Below, piece by piece: positions 21,632 through 34,400 of a stretch of DNA of 64,000 nucleotides. This DNA is from Charina bottae (taxonomy: Eukaryota > Chordata > Lepidosauria > Squamata > Charinaidae). The translations under genes and the position numbers were made by a program. Positions within the stretch are counted from its first letter, which is position 1. Every line of letters begins with the position of its first letter. The notes under the pieces are model-generated. The model saw only the letters and a program-made list of their open reading frames with translations, ran no database searches and was not told the DNA's origin. The stretch spans positions 6,947,501 to 7,011,500 of the forward strand of contig JALMGJ010000020.1 of NCBI GenBank assembly GCA_023362775.1. The letters run 5' to 3'.

Positions 21632-21720
21632 GCAGTACTTAGATAAGCTTGCTTGAGCTCAGAAGCTAAGCAGGGTCAGATTAGTTAGTACCACGAAGGG
21701 ACACCTATCAGGGCAGTAGG
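21632..21720 (+). pseudogene. 5S rRNA-derived fragment (5S-type SINE or pseudogene)
   Basis: GAGCTCAGAAGCTAAGCAGGGTCAG followed by TTAGTTAGTACCACGAAGGG matches the internal control region of 5S rRNA (CTCGGAAGCTAAGCAGGGTC, GGTTAGTACTTGGATGGG). Diverged and truncated, so not a functional 5S gene. Confidence 0.7.
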
Positions 21721-22586
21721 TTAGCAAGTAAGTAAGATGAAAAATATTAAGTCATGCCAAACCTTTTTCATATTATTACCAAGGAAATTACACGAATATA
21801 TCCATGAAGTCATCAAGAATTGAGGTTGACATGAAGATGATGATTCTTTTTAAACAATCAAAAACAAATGTACTGGTTGCCTAGAGTTCAATTTGAGTAT
21901 AAGCAATCAGGAATCATGTCTGTAACAATTACTTAATGTTTTGGTTTTATGTGCACACACACACACACCAATATTCTTTCAATCCTTTTCAAGACAATAA
22001 ATCTAAGAAACTGTCTTAGGTTTTTCAAATATATTCATTCAAGTATTTAGCTGATCCATAGGGAACATTGTTCATGGCTTTGTGAAATGTGATTTGTGAA
22101 GCACGGTTTCTTCTTGAGAAAGGATCACACATCACGCCACACAATAACAAGCACATCACATTGCAGCTGAATACAGTGGGTGCTGAATAGTAGAATCAGT
22201 AAGGTAGCTGTTCAAAGCTGGCAGCTGGGTGAAAGTAATCTTTGGTTTCCCGTAACTCATCAACATGTAATCAAACCTTCAATCACAGCCTGACAGGTAG
22301 AATTGGTTGTTAAGCATAGAGCAAAGCAAAGAGTTCTGAAATAGACATTTCAGATGGAAATAGAAATAGATATCTACAGAAGATATCATACGCTGCTATT
22401 TGAATAGGCACTATGCTACTGGCAAAAATGAAAGCTACCAATTTAACCCTGGGCACCAAAAGTGAGACAGCAGCCCACTGCACCAAAACTTCTACTCACT
22501 AAACAGTGTGGCCCTTGCATTGTCAGTTGTCTAAAGGGTGTCATACATTTAAATCATCTGCATCTCCTTTCCCTTTTGAAACCTCA
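21721..22586. other. No recognised feature
   Basis: Unique-looking sequence with a short (CA)n run near 21955-21968. Confidence 0.5.
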
Positions 22587-22594
22587 GTCTAAAG

Positions 22595-22776
22595 CAGGGC
22601 TTTCCAAAGTTTTTCCCACGGCAACACACCAACCGGTGTTGGTGTGTTGCCCCGGGAAAACCGGGGAAAACCCGGAAGCGCTGATGATGATCAGCGCTTC
22701 TGGGTTGTGTGGCGACACACCAGACTGTGTGTGGTGACACACTTTTGTGTCGCAACACACAGTTTGGAAAGCTCTG
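22595..22776 (+). mobile_element. hAT MITE family B, short, perfect 8-bp TSD
   Basis: CAGGGCTTTCCAAAG...AGTTTGGAAAGCTCTG, flanked by GTCTAAAG at 22587-22594 and 22777-22784. Two internal palindromes: one around ACCAACCGGTGTTGGT and one around AAGCGCTGATGATGATCAGCGCTT. Confidence 0.93.
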
Positions 22777-22784
22777 GTCTAAAG

Positions 22785-23447
22785 GATCATGACCAAGAAG
22801 GACCTCCATCAGAATAGACGTTACTGCACAAGGATGTTCTTGCAGCTGTGAAGACGATGCCGTGTAGCAGCAGCTGTGTTTTGGCTTAGTGAATATTTGG
22901 ATGAGTACCCTATCATTACGTGACAATGCCTGTCTACTCTACTCTTGGGAAAAAAATTGTTTATTTCAGCAACCTTGTTTTCAAAGTAGCACAGCAGGCA
23001 GACAGGCAGCAAGAGAGAAGACGACGCCAACAAATAAACCTACTGACCTGAATTTGTTGCCAAAAAACTACTTGACACCTCTCCTAAAGGATTGATTTTA
23101 TTATGTTTATTAAAATATTTTGTTCCATCTTCTAACCAAGACCTCTATGGAGTATTATTTCAGGCCATACACTATTTGCTGTCTTACAAATCCCCAGAAT
23201 TGCTAAAGCATATATATATATGCAGAGTTTGTGAGTAAAACTATGCTACAATAACTTTAAAAAATAAAACATCATAAGCTTGGGCTTGATTTTGGTAGTT
23301 ATCCCTGTGCCTTTCATTTAAAAGGCTTTATCTTTTGTGGGGATCAATCTTGTCTTCAGGGGGGTATCTACCAGATGATATAACACATTTCATCAAGATT
23401 GCTAATCTATATTTAACAGAGATGATACCTTGAGCTACTTGATAAAA
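22785..23447. other. No recognised feature
   Basis: Unique-looking DNA with a short (TA)n run near 23211-23220. Confidence 0.5.
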
Positions 23448-23500
23448 GGTAAAGGTTTTCCCCTGCACAGTCGTGTCTGACTCTAGGGGGTGTTGCTCAT
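23448..23500 (-). mobile_element. Sauria SINE 3' tail fragment
   Basis: AGGTAAAGGTTTTCCCC, then CAGTCGTGTCTGACTCTAGG: only the Bov-B-like 3' domain in antisense; the rest is absent. Confidence 0.8.
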
Positions 23501-23576
23501 GGAATGTATAATAAATGCTTAGGATTCATCCATACTACTATTTGTTCTGACAGCAGCTACCATTTTTAGTTCTCTT

Positions 23577-23660
23577 AAATTTATTAATTTTATTTTATTT
23601 TTTTTATTTAAATTTATTGGCCACCCAACGCCAATGGACTCGGGGCAACGTCCAATGGAT
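23577..23660 (-). mobile_element. L2 3' tail, antisense
   Basis: T-rich (ATTT)-type tail followed by GGCCACCCAACGCC...GACTCGGGGCAACG, the reverse of the L2 3' terminal block. Short. Confidence 0.55.
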
Positions 23661-25701
23661 TCTGGAATTTCATACCCTTCTGCTAGAGTAATAGGTAATG
23701 TTATGACTGCTTATCCACCACATCTTAAATGAAATGAAATGAAAACTGGATCAGCTTTTTCACTCGATCACTGAAATTGGAAAAGTTAATAGATATGCCT
23801 GAATGCCAGAAGATAACTTGGGCTCAGGTCAGAGGGAGCTGTCTTAGCATTCATTCATTTTTTTTTCTTACCAGAATGTTAGAAAGAAATTATGTAAAGG
23901 GGCTGGGGACTCTGTCTATCCATTCATCTGTCTGTCTGTCTTCCATCCAAAACCAGCACAGTCCAAATTTGTTATGGCTGGAGAAACCGGCGAATGAAAG
24001 ATCAAATCTAAAAATGGGCCAGAAAGAGAAAAATATTCCCTCCCATATTTGCCCAGTGCAGCCTTATGGGATAGGCAGTTGGCAATAGCTGGGAATGCTG
24101 CCAACTGTTCCCTTCCATGCCTCCCTCGTCACATGACTCTAGAGCATCTGGAGCCATTTTGGGCTTCCCAGTGTGCACATATTACAGAAGCAAACACAAG
24201 TATACCATGAGGGGAGAGGGGAAACACCAACACACACAGAGGCAACATGTAAGAAGACATCCTGATCAGTCCCTGGAAGGAAGTGCACACACACAGACAC
24301 AAGTGCAACATATTACTTTATTATCCAGAAGAAAATATGGACTTGGTAAAGGATTTGGCAAGAATTCCAGAACCTGTGCTCTGCATCCTCTCCCTAGCTG
24401 GTTTTAAAACGAAAAGGTAATATTCACTTTTTTAAAAAGTCAGTGCCGAAGAGATCCTAAGTGCTCTTTGTCAAAGGACTATACAGTAGTTGACCCAAAT
24501 ACTCAAGTAAGTGGGCTTCTAAAACCTTCTTCACTGGGATTTATACGATGTGGAGAGACACAATTATGCCACTTCAAATTAAGTATTCCTACTTTTGCTG
24601 ACTTTCTGTAATAAACTGCATCCTAGTTGGAGCTCATTTTTTTTCGTACTTCTGATTTTTCACGTATTAATGTTAATTTATTTTCTCTGAAGACAAGTCC
24701 ATGGAGAAGCATAAAGTGCAGCTTTATTTGTACTGCATGCTGCAATCACTCTTCTAATTTTTTTTACCATCTTAAATCTCTGAGTACCCTCAATTAAATA
24801 TTCAAGGATTTACAGTTGCGGTTTTTTTGCCCCCGTTATGCTTCATCTTTAGCAAATTATCAATAATATATTACATACTACTCCAGCAATGTGAATGTAT
24901 CCCTTCTCTTCAACATCTATCTTAATAATCTGATTGATTCAACAGGAATTCTCTAGTCTATTATCATTTTAAAAGATAGCCAAAATCCTGCCATGCCATA
25001 TCTGCCCCCCGTCTAACTCCCTGGACAGCAAAGAAGAAGCTGGACGGACTGGGGCTGCTGTGGACAGCAAGTGAGCAGCAGACTTGGCTGGGAGTAAAGG
25101 CAGCCTACCTGTTCCCCAGCTGGAGGTATGAGCAGCTCATGCAAGAAGACAGCCCATGGGTTCCCCAGCTCCATGGCCGCGCCCTTTCTGCTCACAACTC
25201 TTGGGTATTTCAGGCCTGGGAGGAGCCATTTTACCAGCCCTCCACTTTTCCTCAACTTCTCAGTAGGCTCTCCTATTGTGTCATCAGCCTCTTTCCTGAG
25301 TGTTTTGCATGTTATGTCCCAGAAGCTGGAGATGGCAACCAAGTCCCAGGTGGGCAAGTCGGAAGCTCCCTTCCATGCTATTCAGTCAAGGATGCTATCC
25401 AGAGGGAGGAGGAAGAGAAGGAGCTTAACTACAATACTTGAATATTAAGAGTAACTTACCTCATAGTGTTAGTATGAGGACTGTGCTGATAATGCATGTA
25501 AAGCATATCTCTATCTCTCTGTCTTTATATCTTGGCACCTTTTAAAAAAGTAGATCTACTTACTTGAAAATTTAATTTTCAGTTAATTATTAGACCTCAA
25601 TACTATGCAATCCATTTAAAGAAATCAGTATTTTATTAGAAGATACAAATTCTTGTCCAGGTGTTTCATTCTCTTTAAAAAAAAAAAATTCCTCAACTAC
25701 A
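23661..25701. other. Unique-looking DNA
   Basis: No gene or mobile element recognised. Overlapping open frames on both strands at 25.0-25.45 kb (about 100 codons each) have no recognisable domain; I treat them as chance. Confidence 0.45.
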
Positions 25702-25709
25702 ACTTAGTG

Positions 25710-25982
25710 CAGAGCTTTCCAAACTGTGTGTCGGGACATGTTAGTGTGTCGGCTGCAGTGTCTGGGTGTGTCGAGGCTGCTGCTGCCTCCAAGCCCTGCT
25801 AGGATTCCGCGCAGGTCCTAGTGCCTGCCTTGTGCCTTGCTGCCTCCAAAGCTGCTGTGATTCCACGCAGGTCCTAGTGCCTGCCTTGTGCCTTGCTGCC
25901 TCCAAACCTGCCCTGCCAGGATTCTGCGCAGGTCCTAGTGCCTGCCTTGTGCCTGGCTGCCTTGCAAGTTTGGAAAGCTCTG
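25710..25982 (+). mobile_element. hAT MITE family A, 8-bp TSD
   Basis: CAGAGCTTTCCAAACTGTGTG ... AAGTTTGGAAAGCTCTG, flanked by ACTTAGTG (25702-25709) and ACCTAGTG (25983-25990), 7 of 8 matching. Three copies of the roughly 60-bp internal unit. Confidence 0.92.
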
Positions 25983-26329
25983 ACCTAGTGACTCTCGAAA
26001 ATTCCTAACAGAAATTCCTAGTCGTAACTGATTTTAGCTAGCTTCGCACCCATCCATCCATTTTTCAGAAAGTTTATCTAGCTTATTTTTCCCCTCCTTT
26101 AAGGCAATCTGTGTTCTTATTATGTTCAACTAAACTTTCACTCCTTCTTTTAATCAAAAAACAAACACACTAGAGACATCTGGAAAACAGTATTGTAGGC
26201 AAGAGGCCTGATAGCCCAGTTCTAATCATGTTTACTTAAAAGTTAACCCCCTATTTTCCCCTGGCTCTTTGCCCAGGCCTTTGAATATTATATCACTGTG
26301 ATTGAAGCCCCCTTATCTTCTTTTTCTTT

Positions 26330-26480
26330 GTTCCCATCTGGGTTTGTTATCTCTGCCATCTTTGTTCCTTTTTGTTTTATGTTGTTTTATTGTTTTAAAT
26401 GTTTTTAACCATTTGTAAACTGCCCAGAGCTGCTGGGAGTCAGATGACATATACAGTTAATAAATTATTATTATTATTTG
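26330..26480 (+). mobile_element. L2 3' UTR fragment
   Basis: T-rich 3' UTR, then GTAAACTGCCCAGAGCTGCTGG...and an AATAAATTATTATTATT tail, an L2-type 3' end. Confidence 0.6.
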
Positions 26481-26775
26481 CAACCTCACTGCTGTGAGGC
26501 AACAGAAGGGTACATACCCTATATTTAATTGTGTTGTGCAAACAGTTCCCACAACATGCTAATTCAAAGCAAAAGAAGCTATATCATGGTTTAGCATGTG
26601 GTGGTAAACCAGGTCAGTATTTATAAAAAAGATCAAAATGAAGTAATGGCTAACCTTACTTGCAGAGGCTTTCCAGGATCTCAGGCAAAAAAAGACACTT
26701 TATATCATTTGCTACCTGAGATTCTTTTAACTCTGTTAATTACCAAGTTTTTTTTTTTAATGAAGAGTGATATAT

Positions 26776-26870
26776 ACTGTATGTGTATGTGTATGTGTAT
26801 GTGTATGTGTGTGTGTATGTGTGTGTATGTGTGTATGTGTGTGTGTGTGTGTGTGTGTATGTATATATAA
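26776..26870. repeat. (TGTA)/(GT)n microsatellite
   Basis: Alternating GTATGT and GT units over about 90 bases, ending in TATATA; potentially Z-DNA-forming. Confidence 0.95.
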
Positions 26871-27870
26871 TGACAAAAATAACTGAAGATATAGGAATTG
26901 ATTTTTAGGTTCTTCTACATGCAATGCATATGTTCTATCATTTCAGCTTTGGTCCACTCCCTCTCCTAAAAAAAAGTTCAGAATTTATTGATTTAAACTA
27001 TAAAAACTAAAATTTAATACTAAAATGATTTCACCCAGTGAAGTCTTTTTGGTTGTATTCTACATCACATGTTTTAAAACCCCAAATATTTAGCTCCCCT
27101 TGTCCCAACCAGATGTCCTTCATACATATTGACTTATTGACAATCCCTTACATGGGTCAGGCTAGCTGGGATTGATGGGATTTGAAGTCTGCAACATGGG
27201 GAGGACACCAAGGGATTTGCTTATTAAGCACTAGGTGTGATACCAGCCACTGTGATTTGTAAACCATTGGCTGGAGCGGGGTAGGGGTGGGGTGACACAA
27301 AGAAATAACACTGGTCCAGCATACTACACATAGAACACTTGTTTTACCAAGTGTTACACCTCTCCAGAGTGCCCTTTTCCCAAACAATCTGAAAGGTAAG
27401 TATGCCCTGTCCTATTGGTTTTATGGTATATGTGTGTGTTTTATTTAAGAGGAACAAGTATTATTAATTAATTCCAGCTATTAATAGTACTTTATGTAAA
27501 GTTTTTCCAATTATTTGCCTCCAAGATTTGTTGGACTATAATAGCTAGGACTCCTAAGATGTAACTAGAATTCTGGGAAGTAAAATCAAATACACCTGGA
27601 AGGCATGAAATAAGTAAATTCCAGAAAGGAGAAAACATTTTTAATCCACTTTTGAACACGTCATACTCTTAAAACATACATGATACCCCACCAAGCTGAA
27701 AGCAACTCACTGGACTTGATTAATATCCTGGTTTTGCCACCTGCTTGAGGCAGAATAGGGAATTTAGCATCCAAACAGGTTATAATGGAGTAGACTGTGT
27801 TTGGATAAGCAGACGCAGTCCACCTCCACATCTCCTCCCAACCCAGAGCTGGCAGGAAATTATGCCATCC
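26871..27870. other. Mostly unique DNA, two faint repeat relics
   Basis: 27155-27232 and 27520-27605 resemble dispersed reptile sequences of the 'GGGATTTGAAGTC...' type, but bounds and family are not resolvable by eye. No gene. Confidence 0.4.
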
Positions 27871-27872
27871 TA

Positions 27873-28282
27873 CAGATAGTCCTCACTTAATGACCATTCG
27901 TTTAGTGATGGTTCAGTCTTACGACGGTGCTGAAAAAAACAACTTACAACCGGTGCTCACACTTATGACCGTCACAGCGTCTCAGCGCTCACATGATCAC
28001 GATGAGGGTGTTTGGCAACCGGTTCACATTTATGACCGTCACAGCATCCCGTGGTCATGTGGTCGCCATTTTCAACCTTCCCAGCTGGCTTCTGGCAAGC
28101 AAAATCAACGGGGAACCATGTGATTCACTTAACAACCACGTGGTTCGCTTAACGGTCACGGTGATTTGTTTAATGACCACTGCAGAAAAGGTCGTAAAAT
28201 CGGGTCAGATTCACTTAATGACCACTTCACTTAGCAACTGAAATTCCAGTCTCAATTGTGGTCGTTAAGTGAGGACTACCTG
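27873..28282 (+). mobile_element. Tigger-like MITE with TA TSD, well preserved
   Basis: CAGATAGTCCTCACTTAATG ... TCGTTAAGTGAGGACTACCTG, nearly symmetrical ends flanked by TA (27871-27872, 28283-28284). The whole element is an extended imperfect palindrome with scattered GTTTAGTGA / TCACTTAAC motifs. No ORF. Confidence 0.85.
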
Positions 28283-28284
28283 TA

Positions 28285-29829
28285 CATCTTACTGCTCCCA
28301 CAGCTCACCCTTACCACAAACCCAGAATGGACCTGTGCAGTGCTGTGCTGTCCATATGGCTTTAATGGGCAACATTCTAAGAACCATGGCTGCTGGTTCC
28401 CTCAGCTGAAATTCTAGCCCACCCAATGTCATCCAGCATGTGAAAAGTCTCCTCCAACTGTCATGCAAAACACTCTGGTTAATCCACACACTGCATTTTT
28501 TCTCTTTCTCTTTCCTGTCGTACAGCCCACCCTATCCAGCTCTTCATTCCTTGAAACCGTCAGTCGCTCAACTGTTCAACCTGTTGACCACTAAGTGGCA
28601 GCAAAGGGTATTTTTAATCACTTGGATGTCATTTAGTGGTCATCTGGATTTGTGCAGCCAAGATACAGCTAACAGATAAATGCTGCTGATGAACTGACTT
28701 AGAGAAGAGGATTTAGCCTTGTGGACCAATGTGGAAGCTGGTAAGCATAGCATAGGTTGCTCAGTTACAAGGCTCCACACTTTTAGGTTGACAACATATA
28801 TATATATATAAAAAAGGGGGGGAGTGGCTTCAGAAGCTGGAGTTCCAGTTTCTCTTGCAGCCACAAGAGGACGTAGGTCAAGGCCCTCTTTTGGCTGCAA
28901 GGGACAAAGAGGTCAAGGATCAAACTAATTCAACACCGCCCCATCACCACCACTGTTTCACTTCCATGTGATTTTAAAAATTTACAGCTAGTGAAATTAG
29001 GACCCTGTGACACCCCTCCATTAAAATCAGATAAAAGAAAACATATTTTTTCTTCCAAACTGAGGTGAGAGATACCTACTTCTTTTCAATGTATTTCTCA
29101 TGGATTGATAAATATAATGGGCTATATAAAAGATTTAAACTGCTCACACCATTCTACAATGGTTTCTTCAATAGACCGTTTAAACAGCCCATTTAAAAGT
29201 CTTTTAAGGACTAACTATTGCCAAAGGTTTTACTGGCCTGTAATGCGTTTCACAAGTAGCTTTATTCGTTTGGAATACTGAAGCTCAATATTTTTATACA
29301 TTGACAATCTGGAAGGGAGTAAAGGTTGAAGCAGAGAGGAGAAAAACTACATTCGACTCCTGAAAATTGGCCAAGTGAGCAGACCTATAGCCATGACCAT
29401 TTTCTAGGTTTATTTATGTATGCTGACTATCTACAGTATCTATCTCTCTGACACATTCCTGTACATTCAAATCAATATACACATCCAGATGTATGTGTTC
29501 TGGATTGATCTCCACACTAACACAGGGGTGATCTCCACACTAATACCAAGGAAATAGCAGAGTTAATGCAGCAATGATAGTCTACAGAGGGGAATTGACT
29601 GAAGTCAGCAATTGACTGCTGTTGTTCATATGTAAGATGGCTGGCCTTTTATATTTTCTAAATAAATAAATTAATAAATATCAGCAAAAATATGCAACTG
29701 TTCCTTCATGTCTCCTATAACTCCTTATTTAACGTTTTATCAGCAGTGTTGCAAGATCCTGGAAAGATATTTGCACAGTAGCTATTTTTTTAAAAGTTTT
29801 CCTATGCTGATATAAAGTGATTGCTTATG
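28285..29829. other. Unique-looking DNA
   Basis: No gene recognised. Small features: (TA)n near 28797-28808, and a 15-bp direct repeat TGATCTCCACACTAA near 29505 and 29528. Confidence 0.45.
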
Positions 29830-30960
29830 CTCCTTATTTGGTTGTTCGTTCCTCAGAAATAAATATGAACTAAGATAAACAAGTGGGTATCATCAATATA
29901 TTGATGATATTTGACCCTGTGTTAATAGATGGCACACACGCGCCCCCGAGGTTCATGTAGATATTAAATAGGAGGAATGAAAGCACTGGACCCTAAGGCC
30001 CCTCACAAGTCAGGGGCCTCAGGCTTGATCTCTCCCTCTGTCAACACCAATTGGAATCAGCTCTGGGAAAAGAAGGAGAATGACTGCAATGCTGTGCCTT
30101 TACAACTAATCCTCACGTTTGGTCCAGAAGAATATCATGATTGAGGACAGGACAGGACAGTTGCACCACCACCATCCTGGTTCTGTCAGAAGTCATCAAC
30201 AAGTATGGCCCTAAAACCCAACTGAAAAGAGTCCGGATAACCTGCTTCCTCTGGGGCCCTCTGAAGCAGCAATCCAATTATCGTTTCAACATCCTTTCCA
30301 AAAAAGGGAAGGTTGGAGACTGGACAGAAATTGTTCAGCACCATAGAGTCCAGAAATAGCTTCTTGAAGCGGGGGCATACTACTACATCCTTCAAGGCAG
30401 GAGGAACTACCCCGTCACTCAAGTATGCATTCACCACTGCATGGACCAAGCTACATGTCACTTCCCAGGCAGCCTTTACGAGCCAGGAGGGACATGGATC
30501 GAAAAGGCAGATGGCTGGATTAGCAGCCTGAAAGATCATGTCTTCCAGAAGTTACAAGGTCAGGTGACAAGACTTCAGTCAACTTGCACAGACTCACCCA
30601 GCTGGAGTCTAACTGAGTGGATCCAGGCTGCCTAGAAAGTTCCTAAGAGCAGCCTTGGAGATATTCCTGTGACTCCTCCCTCCCTAACAGGAACAGGTTA
30701 CCTTAAATGGGGCCACTGAATGGCTATCTGCAGATGCAAAATAAATGTATTTCACTGAATTTACTCTTTGTCGTCCTCCAATGGTGCTCTGGGCATCTCT
30801 TCTGTCATTTAATCTCCCAGAGCTCCAACGTGCCCTCCAGGATTGACGAATAGGGAGAGACCGCATAGGAGCAACTCAACCCAGGGCCCAACCACTCATT
30901 CCAGGAGGCAACTAAGGCCTCAGTTCAACTGCCCACCAAATTGCCAGGAGGAAGAAAAAA
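29830..30960 (-). mobile_element. L2-type LINE reverse transcriptase region, decayed
   Basis: Minus-strand L2. The frame at 30539-30186 carries the N-terminal RT segment: FDPCPSWLVKAA, then GVVPPALKDVVVCP, and VLNNFCPVSNLPFFGK. Further down, with frameshifts, come blocks corresponding to 'SSFLFNIYMNP' near 29950-29975 and 'KYHQYIDDTHLFIL', the YADD active-site block with Ala changed to Ile, near 29865-29905. Upstream (30.56-30.96 kb) matches the linker between endonuclease and RT only loosely. Catalytically dead. Confidence 0.75.
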
Positions 30961-31662
30961 AAAGAAGCCCCCCTGGAACCCATCTGAGTCCACTACTTTC
31001 TTATGCAAAAACCAACAAACAAAGAAACTGAAGAGTCAGGCACTCTAGTAACTTGTTTTCAAAGTTATTTTATAATGCACAAAGTATAAACCATTTTAAA
31101 AACAGCTTTGTCAGCAGTTTCAAGAGCTAAGATGCCCGCAGCAGTTTAATACTGTAGACATCTTGAGAGTTAAGAACAGGTATGGTGTCAGCTTGCTATC
31201 TGTCAAACAAATGGCTCCCCACTGACTGAAGCACAAAATATAAACCAGTTAAAAAAAATGTTGTTCTCAAGCTTTACCCAACCATTTGGCTGTAGTGAAT
31301 ACCATCAGAAAAGCATTCCAATTTAATTGTCTCTTTTAATTAGCCTAAATATGTACAGTATTTAAGTGACCATGCTTAACTTCGGTTCTGAATAATCCAA
31401 CACCCCAAGTTCAGCTATACACAAATTCTTCAGGTTAATAACTGAGGTCAATAATTGCCATAATTATGGTTACTCTTCCTAGCCAAGATTGAGCTGAAAC
31501 CAGGAAGATCCTTTTTGTGAAGATGTTCACCCTCCACAAAAGGATTCTTGCCTTTCTCATTAATTGGGGGAACATAATAAGAGAGTGAAGGCAGGCATAT
31601 ATTCAGGGAAATACATTCTTGCACTATTATCACACTGATTTATTGTTGTTAACCAACAGGGA
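30961..31662. other. No recognised feature
   Basis: Unique-looking AT-rich sequence. Confidence 0.5.
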
Positions 31663-31674
31663 TGCCATTACATA

Positions 31675-32005
31675 TGGTAAAGGTTCCCCCCCGCACATTT
31701 GTGCAGTCGTGTCCGACTCTAGGGGCCGGTGCTCATCTCCGTTTGTTAGCCGAAGAGCCAGCGTTGTCCGAAGACACTTACGCGGTCATGTGGCCGGCAT
31801 GACGCACGCGGAACGCTGTTACCTTCCCACCGAAGTGATACCTATATCTACTTGCATTTGCATGCTTTCGAATTGCTAGGTTGGCAAGAGCTGGAGCTAG
31901 TGCGGGAGCTCACTCCATCACGCGGGACTAGGGATTCGAACCTCCGAACTTGCGATCTTCCGATCGACAAGCCTGGCGTCTTACCCGCTGAGCCACCACG
32001 CCCGT
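31675..32005 (-). mobile_element. Full-length Sauria SINE with 12-bp TSD
   Basis: Antisense copy from GGTAAAGG to the head end CCGCTGAGCCACCACGCCCG. Flanked by TGCCATTACATA at 31663-31674 and 32006-32017. Reverse B box GGATTCGAACC near 31930 and reverse A box CCGCTGAGCCACCA near 31985 are intact. Confidence 0.95.
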
Positions 32006-32955
32006 TGCCATTACATACCCACCGGCTATTACATGATGGTATCTTTATTCCCAGGAAAAAGGCTGATTAAAGGCTCGGCCTCATGTCTCCCTAACTGCAG
32101 CACAAACATGCCCAGTTTTTATGAGATAAGTCATCACAATGTTGCCTTCACCTCATCCCTAGGTCACAGCTAAGGCAGCGTAAGGTTGTCTTTAACAGTT
32201 CCCGTTTAAAGTAGTCCTTTCCTTATTCTCCTAACAATGACTTGGTGTGGACAGGTGTGAGAACTGCCCACTTTAGTCTGCTGAGGGCAGGCCCCCTCCC
32301 CTCCAGTTGCTGCCACTGTGCTCCACGGCCTGCAGGAGAGACCAGACACCTGCTGACAGAGAGGCATCTGCCCATGTAATGCTTGACTGGCACTTTCTGA
32401 AGCTCTCGTCAGGTCTTACAGTCCTTATGTACATGGGTTTAGCACTCTTTTAAAAGGCTGCTAGACCTGATTTTTAAACACTTCAGAGTTTAAACATTTC
32501 AGAGAGTGCTATTCCTGCACAGAAGGTTGTTTAAAACAGGAGAAGAGAGCCATGTCATTCTGTCTACTTTGTAGGCTACTTTTGGGGGCTTCTAGCTGTG
32601 GCCACTCCTTGCCAGCACCGTCATTCCCCTGCAGTGCTAGTTGAGGACAGAGCTGGTTATGGATTGATCCCTCCCTCCCACTTCATCCCATGCCCCTCCT
32701 TCATGCCTGCCACTGTCAGCCAGGCTTGCATTTTTGGATATGGGTTTAGCACTCTCTCAAAAGTCCTGCTAGTTGGGCAACTTGATAGGTGACTAAACCT
32801 GACCTTGTGAAAGGACATGCCTTCACTTGCCCAGCCACCACATTTGCTCACCACATTTGGAAGAAAGCAGATCACCAAGGGGATCCACCAACCACTGCCC
32901 TTAATTTGTCCCACATGACAGCTGTAAGGACAGCACCACTCACTGGCCTCATTAC

Positions 32956-33065
32956 CGAAACAGAATAAAACTTGGCAGTTGGAACGACACATTTTCTGCC
33001 GGCATATTTTTCTCTCATCACAAGGACTGCCAGATTGCATTTCAATGCAGCCATCTGGCTGTGCC
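32956..33065 (-). other. Candidate Cys-rich coding exon (low confidence)
   Basis: On the minus strand a C/T-rich tract ending in TTTGTTTTAG could be a splice acceptor. It is followed by an open frame with unusually dense cysteines: DGCIEMQSGSPCDERKIC, then RQKMCRSNCQVLFCF, then a possible donor CG/GTAATG, giving 110 nt. The frame stays open beyond the donor (32657-33115 overall). The spacing loosely resembles an extracellular disulfide-rich module, but I cannot name a family. It could be chance. Confidence 0.22.
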
Positions 33066-33959
33066 CTAAAACAAAGGGGGGAAAATATTAAACTAGCCAC
33101 CAACTGGAGAGGCAAACAACCTGTGAAATGTGCTAGAAATAGAATGGCCAGTCAGGACTGGAACAGAACGGACCAACCCAAACTACTATAAACATCCTGA
33201 AAATGTTTGCAATTCAACATTGGATTTAAGAGTTTCCCCATTGTGTAACAGTTCACTCACGTGATAAACTCACATGATCTATTGGGTTTCAAATTGCAAA
33301 CAATCATAAACACAACAATAACAACAACAGGGGAAGAGATTTCTTGAAAAATATTTACAAATGTCTGCTACAGGCCTATTATATGGCACAGTCAAAGCAG
33401 AGCTCTTAGAATTACTTTTAAGAAGGCCTTTCTTCTTGCCAGAAAAAGAAGTGAGTAGCAAGAGTTCAGCTGAAGGGGTACTGGTACTACTATAATAAAG
33501 GCAGTGGTTGGCGGCAGCAGCAGCAACAGCCAATCTCTTCTGAGCCTGGACCAAGAGAGTTTCCACATAAGCACCCTGACTTACCAACTATCTGCAGCAG
33601 AATAACAGAAATATGCTTAGTATGTTTACTCATATATTATCTAAGTAATTTGCATTACTTATGTTTATCCTTGTTAGTTAGCCAGTATTATTATTCCACA
33701 TTTCAGGCCACAGCAATGATCTCATTCACATCTCCTTCTCCTTTTAGCACAATGGGTAGGAGTATGAGCTATACGCCAGAAGCTTTTGGCCTAAGCACAG
33801 CCTTACCCTGTTATATGGTTAGAGCAAGCCAACTCAGTTTTGAAGCAAAGGATTCTAGACATAGAAGGCAGTTGGATTACGCAGATTGACCCTGTGATGT
33901 CTCCACTAAGGACCAGTTTCCAAATTCAAATCAGCCAGTTATCTGGACAAGATCACCTT

Positions 33960-34400
33960 TCTGAAATTCAGAAGAGCGTTATCCTTGGCTCATTCCAAGA
34001 CGCTTCCGAAGCGTTGGGAAGGGGGTACAGGAACCCCCTTTGCTAAACGATGGTGCCCCCGTGAGGCAGGTGCAATAGGAACTACAACCCAGGTTGTGTT
34101 CTCCTGCCAGTTCTTCAGGGACGCTCTTTTGCCATTGATCTCCCCTCTCGTCTCCAAATTCCCAGGGCAGGCTGACTTATTTGACTTATTTTGCCTATTC
34201 TGTGTCTTGAAATGTTGCCAAGCTTTGTTATACTGTGTGTAAATTCCGCCCTGCTATGAGCTGTGTTTCCTAATGGCTATGCAGTGTTTTATAATGGTGG
34301 TCTTTGTTTTCTTTTGTCTGTGGCTGTAATAAAAGTCTTATCTATCCATCCTGTTATTATTATTGTTATTATCTATCTAACCTATTGGATAAAAATACTG
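33960..34400 (+). mobile_element. Possible retroelement 3' end (unassigned)
   Basis: Contains a compact hairpin (GACGCTTCCGAAGCG near 34000-34014), a T-rich stretch, AATAAAAGTCTTATC near 34328 and a TTATTATTATT tail. This resembles a non-LTR or LTR 3' end, but no coding block or TSD is visible. Confidence 0.3.

Noticed and set aside
25013..25448. Three overlapping frames of 100-114 codons
   Set aside because: They overlap on opposite strands without domains or splice signals I trust.
26598..26870. 90-codon frame ending in alternating Met-Cys residues
   Set aside because: The C-terminal part is a translated GT/ATGT microsatellite.
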